From Nocardia carnea (GTDB lineage: Bacteria; Actinomycetota; Actinomycetes; Mycobacteriales; Mycobacteriaceae), in the NCBI RefSeq assembly GCF_029868855.1, contig NZ_JARWOV010000246.1, forward strand, positions 1 to 64,000: a stretch of 64,000 bases of DNA, read 5' to 3'. Below, piece after piece: positions 51,928 to 60,404 of the stretch. Both the position numbers and the translations under genes were made by a program. The first letter of the stretch is position 1, and each line of letters starts with the position of its first letter. Below the pieces are notes generated by a model. It was given only the letters and a program-made list of their open reading frames with translations. It searched no databases and had not been told where the DNA came from.

Positions 51928-52899
51928 TCAGGTCAGGCCGGAGTAGCTGTGCAAACCCGATACGACCAGATTGATGATGAACAGGTTGAACAGCATCGCC
52001 ACGAATCCGGCCACATTGATCCACGCGGCTTTCGTATCCCGCCAGCCCGACGTCGCGCGGGCATGCAGATACGCGGCATACAGCACCCAGGCGATGAACG
52101 AGCACGTTTCCTTCGGGTCCCAGCCCCAGAACCGGCCCCAGGCCGCCTCGGCCCAGATAGCGCCCAGGATTACGCCCGCCCCGAAGAGCGGGAATCCGAT
52201 GATCGTGGTCCGATAGGCCAGCCGGTCCAGGGTGCGCGCATCGGGTAGCCGACGCGCCACGGCTCCGAGCACATTCCCCGATTCCGCCCCCTCGGGCTGG
52301 CGCAGCCGGTACAGGAACAGCAGGCTGGCGACACCGGAAACCAGGAACACACCACTGCCGATGCTGACGATCGTGACGTGCAGGGGCAGCCAGAACGAGC
52401 GCAGTGCCGGTACCACGGGCGCGGCATCGGAGTAGAGCACGGTTCCCGCCAGGAACATCAAGATCAACACCGGTACCAGCAGAAACGCCCACATACCGCG
52501 GTAGCGCGGATCGCGCATGAACACGAGTCCCACCACCGCGGCGGCGGCTGTCGCCATGGACACGAATTCGTACATATTGCCCAGCGGGAAACGGCCGGTC
52601 GCGAAACCACGCAGCACGATCGAGGCGATCTGCAGGCCGACCGCCACGAAGAGCACCGAGAACGCGATATTGCCGAGACGCTCCGACAGCGGCGTCCGCG
52701 GCGCCTCGCTGACCTTGCCCGGCGTATCGCTGCCCGCCGCCACCCCGCCGGCCGGGACCAGTTCGCGATCGCTCACCTGCCGGGCGCGGGCGGAGGCGTA
52801 CTGCACGATCAGCAGCAACAGCACCAGCGCGTACACAACGGTCGCCGTTTCATAGGCGAGGTCGCTGTAGCGTGCGAGAGTGTCGTCTATCGACATCAT
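51928..52899 (-). CDS. ccsB: Cytochrome c biogenesis protein CcsB (CcsA family)
   Basis: Haem-handling membrane subunit of the system II cytochrome c synthase, 323 aa, about eight transmembrane helices. The tryptophan-rich haem motif WGRFWGWDPKETCSFIAWVL is at ~245-265, with conserved His residues in LPLHVTIVSIGSG and YLHARATSG. ATG with GGGAG four bases upstream. Last gene of the tlpA-orf-ccdA-resB-ccsB operon, orthologous to Rv0529. Confidence 0.95.
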   Translation of the reverse strand: MMSIDDTLARYSDLAYETATVVYALVLLLLIVQYASARARQVSDRELVPAGGVAAGSDTPGKVSEAPRTPLSERLGNIAFSVLFVAVGLQIASIVLRGFATGRFPLGNMYEFVSMATAAAAVVGLVFMRDPRYRGMWAFLLVPVLILMFLAGTVLYSDAAPVVPALRSFWLPLHVTIVSIGSGVFLVSGVASLLFLYRLRQPEGAESGNVLGAVARRLPDARTLDRLAYRTTIIGFPLFGAGVILGAIWAEAAWGRFWGWDPKETCSFIAWVLYAAYLHARATSGWRDTKAAWINVAGFVAMLFNLFIINLVVSGLHSYSGLT

Positions 52900-52987
52900 T
52901 GTTCTCCCGTGTTCGTACCGCGGTGCCCTGCGGGCACCAGCGCCTTGCCTGCGTGGCGGGGCGCGCCGACTTCTGCTGGGCCCGCGT

Positions 52988-54604
52988 TCAACTGTCGGAC
53001 GCGTCCAGCAGGCGCTGCCGCAGGCGGTCGAATTCGCCGCCCCAGCCGGCCTGGTCGGTGCGGGCGAGTCCACCCATCTCTACTACGACGCGTCGTTGGT
53101 CCACGGTACCCTCCGGGGTCACCCGCAGCCAGACCCGCCTCCGGGTTATCAGCAATGAGACCAGCAGACCGGCCATCATCACCACCGCACTGACCAGCAC
53201 CCACTGCTGGGCGGGATCGTGCGAGACCTGAATATTCGCGAATTCCTCGGCACCGTCGAACCGGACCTCGGTGCCGTTGGGCAGGGTGGTCGATTCGCCG
53301 GGCCGCAGGTTCACCCGGGCTTCCTTGGTGAGCCGGCCCTGCCGCACCATCTCCTGGTCCAGCGCGAAGATCGACTGGGGGCGGCCCGTATCCAAGCCGG
53401 TGTCCCCTCGATAGACGTCCACCGCGACCGCCGGATCCGTCATCGCCGGATACACCGAGGTGAGCAGGGTGCCGTGGAAACTCGCGGTCGGTGCGAACAG
53501 GCCTTCGATCGCGATCTGGTTCTGCCGCCGCTCCGCATCGGTGGCGTACATGCCGCCGGGTGGATCCACGCGCAGCACACCGCTGGACAGAAAGGTGGTC
53601 GCATCGCTGGGCGCCCACTGCACTGTCTCGGTGCGGGTCTCGCCGTTCGGGAATGTCACGGTGAAGGTCGGGGCGTACCCGTGGCCCTGCAGGTAGACCC
53701 GGTCGCCGCCGACGCGCAGCGGATGGTTGACCTGAATGGTCGTATCCCGCCAGGTATCCGTGGTCAGATCGTCGCCCGCCTGATACGAGATATCGGAGGT
53801 GAACATCTCGGCCTGACCGTTGTCGAGATAGTCGGCCCGGAAATTGTTCACCTTGATACACATCGGGGTCATCCCGGTACCGTCGTTGACATTGCCGGTG
53901 CGGAACGAATCGAAAACCGCCGGCGAGGTGGTGCAGAAACCCGGCCCGCCGTTGGCGATCACGATCACGTTGCCCTCGTAACCGAACAGCCGGCCCACCG
54001 CGATGGCCACCAGCAACGCCACCAGCGCGAGATGGAAGACCAGATTGCCGAGTTCGCGCGTGTAGCCCTTCTCGGCCGACAGCGTCACCTCGCCCTCGCG
54101 CTCCCCGGGACGGATCTCGGTGCGCCAGCCACGTAACCGCGTACGGGCCCGGTCGGCGATCTCCGCGGCGGTACCGTCGACGACCACGCGATGATGATGC
54201 GGGAGCCGGGCCAGATTGCGCGGCACCCGCACCGGCGGGGTGCGCAGGGCGCGGTAGTGGTCCACGGTGCGCGGCAGAATGCAGCCCACCAGCGAGATGA
54301 ACAACAGCACATACACCGCGGTGAACCAGAAACTGGAGAACACGTCGAACAGTTCGAACCGGTCCATCCACTCTCCGAGGACCGGGCGGTCGGCGATGTA
54401 TTCGTCGACCTTCTGCTCGTTCAGGCTCCGCTGCGGCAGCAGCGCACCGGGTATCGCGGCCAGCGCCAGCAGGAACAACAGGACCAGCGCGGTCCGCATA
54501 CTGGTGAGACCGCGCCAGGTGTTGCGCAGGAAAGCCCAGGCACGGCCCAACGGGGACTGCCGGGGCGGACTGGGGGTCGCCTCGGGCTGGTCGGTCACGG
54601 TCAT
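52988..54604 (-). CDS. resB: Cytochrome c biogenesis protein ResB
   Basis: Partner of CcsB in system II haem delivery, 538 aa. Transmembrane helices near 38-56, 85-106, 178-198 and ~460-480; a large extracytoplasmic domain (about 200-455) between the third and fourth. The basic loop HHHRVVVDG and the ResB segment GNLVFHLALVALLVAIAVG are present. The ATG overlaps the ccdA stop (ATGA), so it is translationally coupled. Orthologous to Rv0528. Confidence 0.94.
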   Translation of the reverse strand: MTVTDQPEATPSPPRQSPLGRAWAFLRNTWRGLTSMRTALVLLFLLALAAIPGALLPQRSLNEQKVDEYIADRPVLGEWMDRFELFDVFSSFWFTAVYVLLFISLVGCILPRTVDHYRALRTPPVRVPRNLARLPHHHRVVVDGTAAEIADRARTRLRGWRTEIRPGEREGEVTLSAEKGYTRELGNLVFHLALVALLVAIAVGRLFGYEGNVIVIANGGPGFCTTSPAVFDSFRTGNVNDGTGMTPMCIKVNNFRADYLDNGQAEMFTSDISYQAGDDLTTDTWRDTTIQVNHPLRVGGDRVYLQGHGYAPTFTVTFPNGETRTETVQWAPSDATTFLSSGVLRVDPPGGMYATDAERRQNQIAIEGLFAPTASFHGTLLTSVYPAMTDPAVAVDVYRGDTGLDTGRPQSIFALDQEMVRQGRLTKEARVNLRPGESTTLPNGTEVRFDGAEEFANIQVSHDPAQQWVLVSAVVMMAGLLVSLLITRRRVWLRVTPEGTVDQRRVVVEMGGLARTDQAGWGGEFDRLRQRLLDASDS

Positions 54605-55485
54605 ATCGGCAACGTCACCTCGGCGACGAAACCGTCGCGCACCCAGCCGATGAACAGATCCCACGCCCCGGTCACGAGCGCCACCCCGACCGCGACCAGC
54701 AGCAGCCCGCCGATCACCTGGATGGTCCGGGTATTGCGCCGCAGCCAGCCCACACCGCGCAGCGCACTCGCCGAACCGAACGCCAGAACCACGAACGGCA
54801 AGCCGAGCCCGGCGCAGTACGCCACGATCAGCGCGACCCCGCGCGCTGCGGTGGTGCCCTCGGTACCTGCGGCCACCGCCATCACACCGGACAACGTGGG
54901 GCCCAGGCACGGTGTCCAGCCGAGCGCGAACACCGCACCGAGCAGTGGAGCACCGGCGATCCCGCCGAGCCGGCGCGGCGCCATCCGGGTATCGCGCTGC
55001 AGTGCCGGGATCAGTCCGATGAACGCCAGGCCCATCACGATAGTGACCACACCGCCGAGCCGCTGTAGCAGCTCACGGTTCACATTCAGCGTTTGGATGA
55101 GCCCGAAAACGGTGGCCGTGGCAAGGACGAACACCACGGTGAAACCGGCGACGAACAACCCGGCCGCCCCCGCGACCCGCAACCGCCCGGTATCAGGCGC
55201 GGGACCGGTATCCCGTTGCGCCGCGGTTTCGATCAGTACCGCCGTCGCACCCGAACCGGCGGCGGCCGCGGCGCGGTCGCGACGGGCCTGCTCGACCGTG
55301 ACCGGCGGCGCCTGCGCGCCCACCAGACCGGCCAGATACGACAGGTACCCGGGCACCAACGGCACTACGCACGGCGAGGCGAACGACACCAGGCCGGCCA
55401 GCAGGCAGGCGCCGAGGGCCAGCAGCAGCGGCCCCGTGGCCGCTGTCTGCTGAAATGACTCCCCCACTCCTGCCAGCACAATCAA
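54601..55485 (-). CDS. ccdA: Thiol reductant transporter CcdA
   Basis: 294 aa, six core transmembrane helices. It passes electrons from cytoplasmic thioredoxin across the membrane to reduce apocytochrome c. The two redox cysteines are in SFASPCVVPLVPGYLSYL and GWTPCLGPTLSGVMAV. A ~50-residue hydrophilic insert (QAPPVTVEQARRDRAAAAAG) separates helices 1 and 2. TTG at 55485 overlaps the stop of the upstream 83-codon ORF; GTG at 55479 is the alternative. Orthologous to Rv0527. Confidence 0.92.
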   Translation of the reverse strand: MIVLAGVGESFQQTAATGPLLLALGACLLAGLVSFASPCVVPLVPGYLSYLAGLVGAQAPPVTVEQARRDRAAAAAGSGATAVLIETAAQRDTGPAPDTGRLRVAGAAGLFVAGFTVVFVLATATVFGLIQTLNVNRELLQRLGGVVTIVMGLAFIGLIPALQRDTRMAPRRLGGIAGAPLLGAVFALGWTPCLGPTLSGVMAVAAGTEGTTAARGVALIVAYCAGLGLPFVVLAFGSASALRGVGWLRRNTRTIQVIGGLLLVAVGVALVTGAWDLFIGWVRDGFVAEVTLPI

Positions 55486-55733
55486 TTCGAAGTACGCTCC
55501 GGTTCCGTTTCGGGATTGTTCGCCCGCCGGTCTCCGGCCCGGCCGCCCGGTGCGGTCGAACCACGCGCACCCGACGGCCGCGAATTCGACACTTTCCGGT
55601 CGCTACCGGTGGTTTCGGCCGGCTGTAGCTCCCAGGAGCCCAGCGACGATTTCACCAGTACCTCGGCACGGACGCCGCGCGGCGGCCGGGTAGCCCCGTA
55701 CCGGCGTACGCCTCGAGACCGCAAACTCCTCAT
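55482..55733 (-). CDS. Small Arg-rich ORF embedded in the ccs operon
   Basis: 83 codons between tlpA and ccdA. Its ATG overlaps the tlpA stop (ATGA) and has GGAGGGA five to six bases upstream; its TGA overlaps the TTG of ccdA (TTGA). The product is basic (MRSLRSRGVRRYGATRPPRG; then VRAEVLVKSSLGSWELQPAE) with a polar low-complexity end and no transmembrane helix. Third codon positions are less GC-rich than in neighbours. It may be a real small protein or only a coupling device that carries ribosomes to ccdA. No family recognised. Confidence 0.45.
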   Translation of the reverse strand: MRSLRSRGVRRYGATRPPRGVRAEVLVKSSLGSWELQPAETTGSDRKVSNSRPSGARGSTAPGGRAGDRRANNPETEPERTSN

Positions 55734-56356
55734 GATGCTCCCTCCGCGGCGATGCGCTGCACCACCGGCATAAGATCCTCGGCGAGTAGAGCGCGCAAGA
55801 AAACCGCCGCTACCCGATGGTCCCGATCCAGCACCAAAGTGGTGGGAATGACGCTGGTCGGGAAGTTGCCACCGAGCGCCAGCAAGGTGCGCATCGGTGG
55901 GTCGTAGATCGACGGATAACCGATGTGGTTATCGATGACGAAATCGCGTGCTTTTTCCCGCTGAGAATCGCGGACATTGATCCCGAGGAAAGCGACCCCG
56001 AGATCCTTGGTCTGTTCGTAGACCTGTTCCAGCGCGGGCGCCTCGGCACGGCACGGACCGCACCACTGCCCCCACAAATTGAGCACGACCACCTGTCCGG
56101 GGAAATCGTCCACCGAAACCTTCTCGTCCTTGTCGGACATCAGTTCCGGCCCGGAAAGGTCGCCGATGGTGCCGCGGGCAGACGGCGGATCGTAGAAGAT
56201 ATCGGTCTGCCCACCGGGTGAAACGAATTCGAACGTACCGCCGCCCGTCGCGACCGCGTCGGTCCCGGTCGAACAGGCCGGTACCACCGCGAGACACACC
56301 AGCGCCGCGAGCGCCGGCACCAGCCGGCCCCGGAGCGCCGAGGCGACCCTTTTCAT
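55730..56356 (-). CDS. TlpA-like thiol-disulfide lipoprotein
   Basis: 208 aa extracytoplasmic thioredoxin-fold protein. Lipoprotein signal with lipobox VPAC (LAALVCLAVVPACSTG). Redox motif WCGPC in VVLNLWGQWCGPCRAEAPAL, then GINVRDSQREKARDFVIDNH and the cis-Pro region FPTSVIPTTLVLDRDHRVAA. It should take electrons from CcdA to keep apocytochrome c or haem-delivery thiols reduced. ATG start. Orthologous to Rv0526. Confidence 0.93.
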   Translation of the reverse strand: MKRVASALRGRLVPALAALVCLAVVPACSTGTDAVATGGGTFEFVSPGGQTDIFYDPPSARGTIGDLSGPELMSDKDEKVSVDDFPGQVVVLNLWGQWCGPCRAEAPALEQVYEQTKDLGVAFLGINVRDSQREKARDFVIDNHIGYPSIYDPPMRTLLALGGNFPTSVIPTTLVLDRDHRVAAVFLRALLAEDLMPVVQRIAAEGAS

Positions 56357-56386
56357 ATGCCGAACCCGCTCGTGCTGTGTCCATGA

Positions 56387-56451
56387 CGCATGAGCGCGGG
56401 CCCTGCGTGGCCACGCTCCGCTACCGCCTCCGGGCCTGACGCGCTCATGCG
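56387..56451. repeat. Dispersed palindromic repeat, copy E
   Basis: The best preserved copy: 65 bp bounded by a perfect 11-bp inverted repeat CGCATGAGCGC / GCGCTCATGCG. Core CCTGCGTGGCCACGCTCCGC, where GCGTGGCCACGC is itself a perfect palindrome, then TACCGCCTCCGGGCCTGAC. The right arm contains the stop codon of the PGM gene (TGA at 56447-56445). It separates that gene from tlpA. Confidence 0.88.
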
Positions 56452-57221
56452 CCGTGCACCGTCGGGTCCGAACCACCGGCAGGCTCGGAGTAGACGATAT
56501 CGACCAGCGTGTCACCCCGGTAGACCAGCGACGTCAACGACGCCAGACCGCACTGCCGGCTGCGCGGATCGTGCCAGAGTCGCTGACCCTGCAGGAAGCG
56601 GCGCAGCGTCCACACCGGGAGCTGATGCGAAACCAGTACCGCTTCCCGACCGGTCGACTCCACCCGCGCCTTGTTCACCGCGGCGAGCATCCGGTGCGCG
56701 ATCTGCAGATACGGTTCGCCCCAGGACGGGGTGAACGGATCACGCAGTTTCCACCAGTGCCGGGGTTTACGCAGTGCGCCGTCACCCACCGAGACCCGCA
56801 ACCCTTCGAAGGTGTTACCGGCTTCGATAAGGTTCTCGTCGGTACGCACGGTGAGACCGTGCCGGCCCGCGATCGGTTCCGCGGTCTCCTGCGCGCGCTG
56901 CAGCGGGGACGCGATGACCAGGGCGATATCGTGATCGGCCAGGGCGCGGGCGACCGCACCGGCCTGGGCACGGCCGGTGACCGACAGCCCGAACCCCGGC
57001 AGCCGGCCGTACAGGATCCCCCGCGGGTTGTGCACTTCGCCGTGGCGCAGAACGTGCACGATGGTTTCCACGGATTCGGCGTCGCCGGCGCCGGACGCGG
57101 GCGGCTCGGCGGCCACCCCGCTCCCGGCCGCGGTGGCAGCGGTCGCGGAGTCGGTACGGTCGGGCGTCTCCGCCGCTTCGGCGGGGCCGGCGGAGAGGCG
57201 CTCGGAATCGGATCGGCTCAC
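56445..57221 (-). CDS. Histidine phosphatase (phosphoglycerate mutase-like) protein
   Basis: 258 aa. A ~48-residue Ala/Ser-rich N-terminal extension precedes the catalytic core VHVLRHGEVHNPRGILYGRL with the phosphorylated His, then VIASPLQRAQETAEPIAGRH and VLVSHQLPVWTLRRFLQGQR with the second His. Substrate unknown; M. tuberculosis has the same gene (Rv0525) between hemL and the ccs genes. The GTG overlaps the hemL stop (GTGA). Its last codons and stop lie in a copy of the dispersed repeat. Confidence 0.9.
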   Translation of the reverse strand: MSRSDSERLSAGPAEAAETPDRTDSATAATAAGSGVAAEPPASGAGDAESVETIVHVLRHGEVHNPRGILYGRLPGFGLSVTGRAQAGAVARALADHDIALVIASPLQRAQETAEPIAGRHGLTVRTDENLIEAGNTFEGLRVSVGDGALRKPRHWWKLRDPFTPSWGEPYLQIAHRMLAAVNKARVESTGREAVLVSHQLPVWTLRRFLQGQRLWHDPRSRQCGLASLTSLVYRGDTLVDIVYSEPAGGSDPTVHGA

Positions 57222-58552
57222 GCTGGAGTTCCTTCGGATGTGGCAGCGGCGGCCGCGGCCGCGGCGGCCGGCCGCGCGGGGGGGTTACGATAGAAGGCGT
57301 CGTCGTCGAGAGCCGCGGAGACGAACCAGGCCTCGAAGTTGCTCGGCGGGGCGTACACCCCGCCCTCCAGCAACCCGTGGAAGAAGGCCGGATACCGCCA
57401 GGTCTGGCTCGCCTTGGCGGCGGCATAGTCGAGGACCGGAGTTTCGGCGAAGAACACGCTCACCATATTGCCTGCGAACTGCACCTGATGCGCGACCCCC
57501 GCGCCGGTGAGGGCCTCGGTGAGCAGAATGCCGAGCCGTTCGCTGTTGCGATCCAGGGCCGCATACACCTGTTCGTCGGCGGCGCGCAGCGTGGCCAGCC
57601 CGGCGGCCACCGCCACCGGATTCCCGGACAGGGTGCCGGCCTGGTAGACCGGGCCGAGCGGGGCGAGCCGGTCCATCACCTCGGCCCGGCCGCCGAACGC
57701 GGCCGCGGGTAGCCCGCCGCTCATCACCTTCCCGTAGGTGTAGAGATCGGCGGCCACGGATTCGAGCCCGTACCAGCCGGCACTGCTCACCCGGAACCCG
57801 GTCATCACCTCGTCCATGATGAGCAGCGCACCGTTGTCGGCGGTGAGCCGGCGCAGTCCGGCGTTGAAATCGGGCAGCGGCGCCACCGCGCCCATATTCC
57901 CGGCGGCGGCCTCGGTGATCACGGCGGCGATCTCACCGGGATACTGTTCGAAGGCCGTGCGCACGGTGTCCAGATCGTTGTAGGGCAGCACGATGGTGTC
58001 CGCGGCCTGGGCTCCGGTGACGCCGGGCGAAGTCGGCAGCCCGAACGTCGCGACCCCGGATCCCGCGTCGGCCAGCAGCGCATCGACATGGCCGTGATAG
58101 CACCCGGCGAACTTGATGATCTTGGCCCGGCCGGTGTAACCGCGAGCCAGGCGCACCGCGCTCATGGTCGCCTCGGTACCGGAGTTCACCAGGCGCACCT
58201 TCTGCACCGGAGCGACCCGTTCCACGATGAGTTCGGCGAGTTCGACCTCGCCGGCCGTCGGCGCACCGAACGACAACCCGTCGCCCGCGACCGCGCGAAC
58301 CGCCTCCACCACCGCGGGATGCGCATGCCCGAGAATCATCGGCCCCCACGAGCACACCAGGTCGACATACTCGTTACCGTCCACATCGACCAGGCGGCAT
58401 CCGCGGGCGGAGGAGATGAACCTCGGCGTGCCGCCCACCGAGCCGAAGGCCCGCACCGGGGAATTGACACCACCGGGGACAACCGCTTCGGCTCGCTGGA
58501 AAAGCTGACTGGAGGCCGGCACCGCCGTACCGGCCACGCGCAGAGAACTCAC
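57218..58552 (-). CDS. hemL: Glutamate-1-semialdehyde 2,1-aminomutase
   Basis: PLP enzyme that makes 5-aminolevulinate in the C5 haem pathway, 444 aa. FQRAEAVVPGGVNSPVRAFG at the start, SWGPMILGHAHPAVVEAVRA, LLIMDEVMTGFRVSSAGWYG with the PLP Asp, and YTYGKVMSGGLPAAAFGGRA with the Schiff-base Lys. The C-terminus adds a poly-Ala tract (RPAAAAAAAAATSEGTPA). GTG start with GGAGG close upstream. Coupled to the PGM gene as in M. tuberculosis (Rv0524-Rv0525). Confidence 0.96.
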   Translation of the reverse strand: MSSLRVAGTAVPASSQLFQRAEAVVPGGVNSPVRAFGSVGGTPRFISSARGCRLVDVDGNEYVDLVCSWGPMILGHAHPAVVEAVRAVAGDGLSFGAPTAGEVELAELIVERVAPVQKVRLVNSGTEATMSAVRLARGYTGRAKIIKFAGCYHGHVDALLADAGSGVATFGLPTSPGVTGAQAADTIVLPYNDLDTVRTAFEQYPGEIAAVITEAAAGNMGAVAPLPDFNAGLRRLTADNGALLIMDEVMTGFRVSSAGWYGLESVAADLYTYGKVMSGGLPAAAFGGRAEVMDRLAPLGPVYQAGTLSGNPVAVAAGLATLRAADEQVYAALDRNSERLGILLTEALTGAGVAHQVQFAGNMVSVFFAETPVLDYAAAKASQTWRYPAFFHGLLEGGVYAPPSNFEAWFVSAALDDDAFYRNPPARPAAAAAAAAATSEGTPA

Positions 58553-58724
58553 GGCCTCCAGTTTGGCAGCCCACCCCCGCGGCGTCGACGACAGGGTGCG
58601 CCATAGGTGATCCACACCGCCGCCCCGACACTTGCCACACCAAATACACCGGTGGTTCGCCCGGAGTGCGTACTGTTCTGTTCCGTCGTAACAACTCCGT
58701 GAATCACCGGCCGGGGAGGTCGTT

Positions 58725-59120
58725 TTGCGAATTGCCATCAGAGGTTCGGCGCTGGCCGCGGTCTCGGTCGCATGTGGTGTCCTGGCGACCGGGTTCGGCG
58801 CGGGAACGGCCGCGGCGGCCGAACCGGTCGTGGACCCGGACAACGCGCGCGCCGGCCTACGGCTCAATCAGGCCGAAACCGCGGCACTGGCCGGTGGCCC
58901 GGTACCCGCGCTGGTCGACCAGGTCGTACCCGCCTCCCGGATCGGCGCCGGCCTGCACAGCGGGACCCGCCTCTACCGGGACGACGACGGCGGCGTGCAC
59001 GCCTCGTTGCGGCAGGTGATGCTGGAATCGGTCGACAACGGCGGCTCGGTGATCGTGTTCCTCCACGTTCCGGGCGCGGAGCACGGCCGCGTTTTCGACA
59101 TCTACCAGCAGTGGGACTGA
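58725..59120 (+). CDS. Small secreted protein, function unknown
   Basis: 131 aa. N-terminal signal peptide (RIAIRGSALAAVSVACGVLA, cleavage probably after GTAAAA), then an Ala/Val-rich segment and a C-terminal part SLRQVMLESVDNGGSVIVFL, HVPGAEHGRVFDIYQQWD. No Cys in the mature part. TTG start with GGGGAGG five bases upstream. The last 23 bases of the gene region are duplicated in tandem just downstream. Confidence 0.75.
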   Translation: MRIAIRGSALAAVSVACGVLATGFGAGTAAAAEPVVDPDNARAGLRLNQAETAALAGGPVPALVDQVVPASRIGAGLHSGTRLYRDDDGGVHASLRQVMLESVDNGGSVIVFLHVPGAEHGRVFDIYQQWD

Positions 59121-59148
59121 ACAGGATCTACCAGCGGTGGGACTGAAC
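59100..59148. repeat. Tandem duplication of a gene 3' end
   Basis: The segment 59100-59122 (ATCTACCAGCAGTGGGACTG + AAC) recurs at 59126-59148 with one change (CAG to CGG): 22 of 23 bases identical, period 26. It includes the stop codon of the secreted-protein gene, so a second, unused stop follows. Confidence 0.8.
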
Positions 59149-59156
59149 CGGCTCGC

Positions 59157-59402
59157 TCAGTCCCGCACCGGGCGCAGCAGCCGGGCAGCGGCGTCGACGG
59201 TGGCCAATCCCGCACCGGTCACCAGCACCCCCGCCAGGAAAAGCCACGGCGCGACGTAGCGGGTCGCGGTGTAGGCCGGATAGTCCCCGGTGGCCGGGAG
59301 GTCGATGGTCTGCAGGCCCTGCGCCCAGCACAGGGCGGCCAACCCGATCGCGAGAACCGCCACCGCGAGATCGACAGCCGGTACGATATGCGAACGGTTC
59401 AC
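59157..59402 (-). CDS. Small two-span membrane protein
   Basis: 81 aa with two transmembrane helices (IVPAVDLAVAVLAIGLAALC and YVAPWLFLAGVLVTGAGLAT) joined by a ~20-residue loop, and a short basic C-terminus. GTG with GAGGAGACCC upstream. It resembles the small hypothetical membrane proteins near hemB in related genomes. Function unknown. Confidence 0.75.
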   Translation of the reverse strand: MNRSHIVPAVDLAVAVLAIGLAALCWAQGLQTIDLPATGDYPAYTATRYVAPWLFLAGVLVTGAGLATVDAAARLLRPVRD

Positions 59403-59539
59403 GGGTCTCCTCATCCAGTGCGACTTCTCGATCCCGGGCGGCTCCTCCGTTACCGGAGAATGCCGGCCGGCAGGCTCCCGGGCGTTTCGCGATACCGCCC
59501 CGGCTCCACCACCGATGCTGCCCGTGTGCGATCCGATAA

Positions 59540-60049
59540 TCAATCGTCGCGGGCTGTGTCGCCTACCGAATCGGTACCGGACCGGGTGATCGCCTCGGTC
59601 AACGCGGTACGCAGCGCCCGGTGGTCCTTCGCCCAGGTACGGACCAGTTCGCCGTCGGTACGCCGCAGGCCGACGGCGGTGCGCCGGCGCGGCACTCCGG
59701 TCAGTTCGCCCAGCACCCGGCCGTCTTCCCAAGGTTCGTCGGAGTCGGCCGGGAGTACCGCGGCGATGGAACGGATCGAGGTCGTCTCGGCGCCGTTGCG
59801 CAGGAAGCCGTCGGTTACTTCCACACTCACGTGCGTACGGGCTGCATAGATCTGCAGGACCGCGAAACCGGTGATCAGCACGGCGCAGAAAACCAACGCG
59901 AACCAATGGGGAGTGACACCTGCGGCGAGCTCCGCGGCCAGCAGGAGCACACAGATCAACGGGCCGTACGCCACCGCCCGCCAGCGGGCTCCAGGTTCCG
60001 TGAAGAGTACTTCTCCGGTATCGGCCGCAGTACCGGATCGTTCAGACAT
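59540..60049 (-). CDS. DUF3093-like membrane protein
   Basis: 169 aa. Two transmembrane helices in a hairpin (AVAYGPLICVLLLAAELAAG and WFALVFCAVLITGFAVLQIY), then a soluble beta-rich domain (VSVEVTDGFLRNGAETTSIR; ELVRTWAKDHRALRTALTEA). This fits DUF3093 in layout and partly in sequence; the similarity is not strong enough to be sure. The gene position resembles Rv0513 downstream of hemB. Confidence 0.7.
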   Translation of the reverse strand: MSERSGTAADTGEVLFTEPGARWRAVAYGPLICVLLLAAELAAGVTPHWFALVFCAVLITGFAVLQIYAARTHVSVEVTDGFLRNGAETTSIRSIAAVLPADSDEPWEDGRVLGELTGVPRRRTAVGLRRTDGELVRTWAKDHRALRTALTEAITRSGTDSVGDTARDD

Positions 60050-60082
60050 ACGGACGCGAACCGGAAACCGGAAACACTCGAA

Positions 60083-60202
60083 TCAGCCGACGATGCTGGG
60101 AATGAGCAACACCGCCACGGTGAGAACACCGAACAGGATCAGAAGAGTCAGGACGAGCATATCCCGCCGAATACTCTGCGGCTGCTGGATCACCACTCGC
60201 AT
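60083..60202 (-). CDS. 39-aa small membrane protein
   Basis: 39 aa: a short polar N-terminus (MRVVIQQPQSIRRD) and one transmembrane helix (MLVLTLLILFGVLTVAVLLI). The ATG has GGAGG five bases upstream, a strong ribosome site, which is the main argument that it is translated. It lies between the DUF3093-like gene and a larger membrane protein gene. Confidence 0.65.
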   Translation of the reverse strand: MRVVIQQPQSIRRDMLVLTLLILFGVLTVAVLLIPSIVG

Positions 60203-60404
60203 CGTTGCCTCCGATCCCCGGAAAACCGGCCCGGGATTTCGCCCTACTGGACGGGTACCCGTGACCACCGGTTCGCATGTCGTCTGTGACAGCCCTCACC
60301 ATACATGCCGGAATACCGGGAACAAACTCGACGTTCGTTCTGTGGATGCGCCGCCGACTCAGAGGCGGTATCAACATGCTGGTCAGGAAGCCGATCGGGA
60401 GATT

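Noticed and set aside
52905..52980. A further repeat copy between resB and ccsB
   Set aside because: Only a short CCTGCGTGG match; the remainder does not align with the family.
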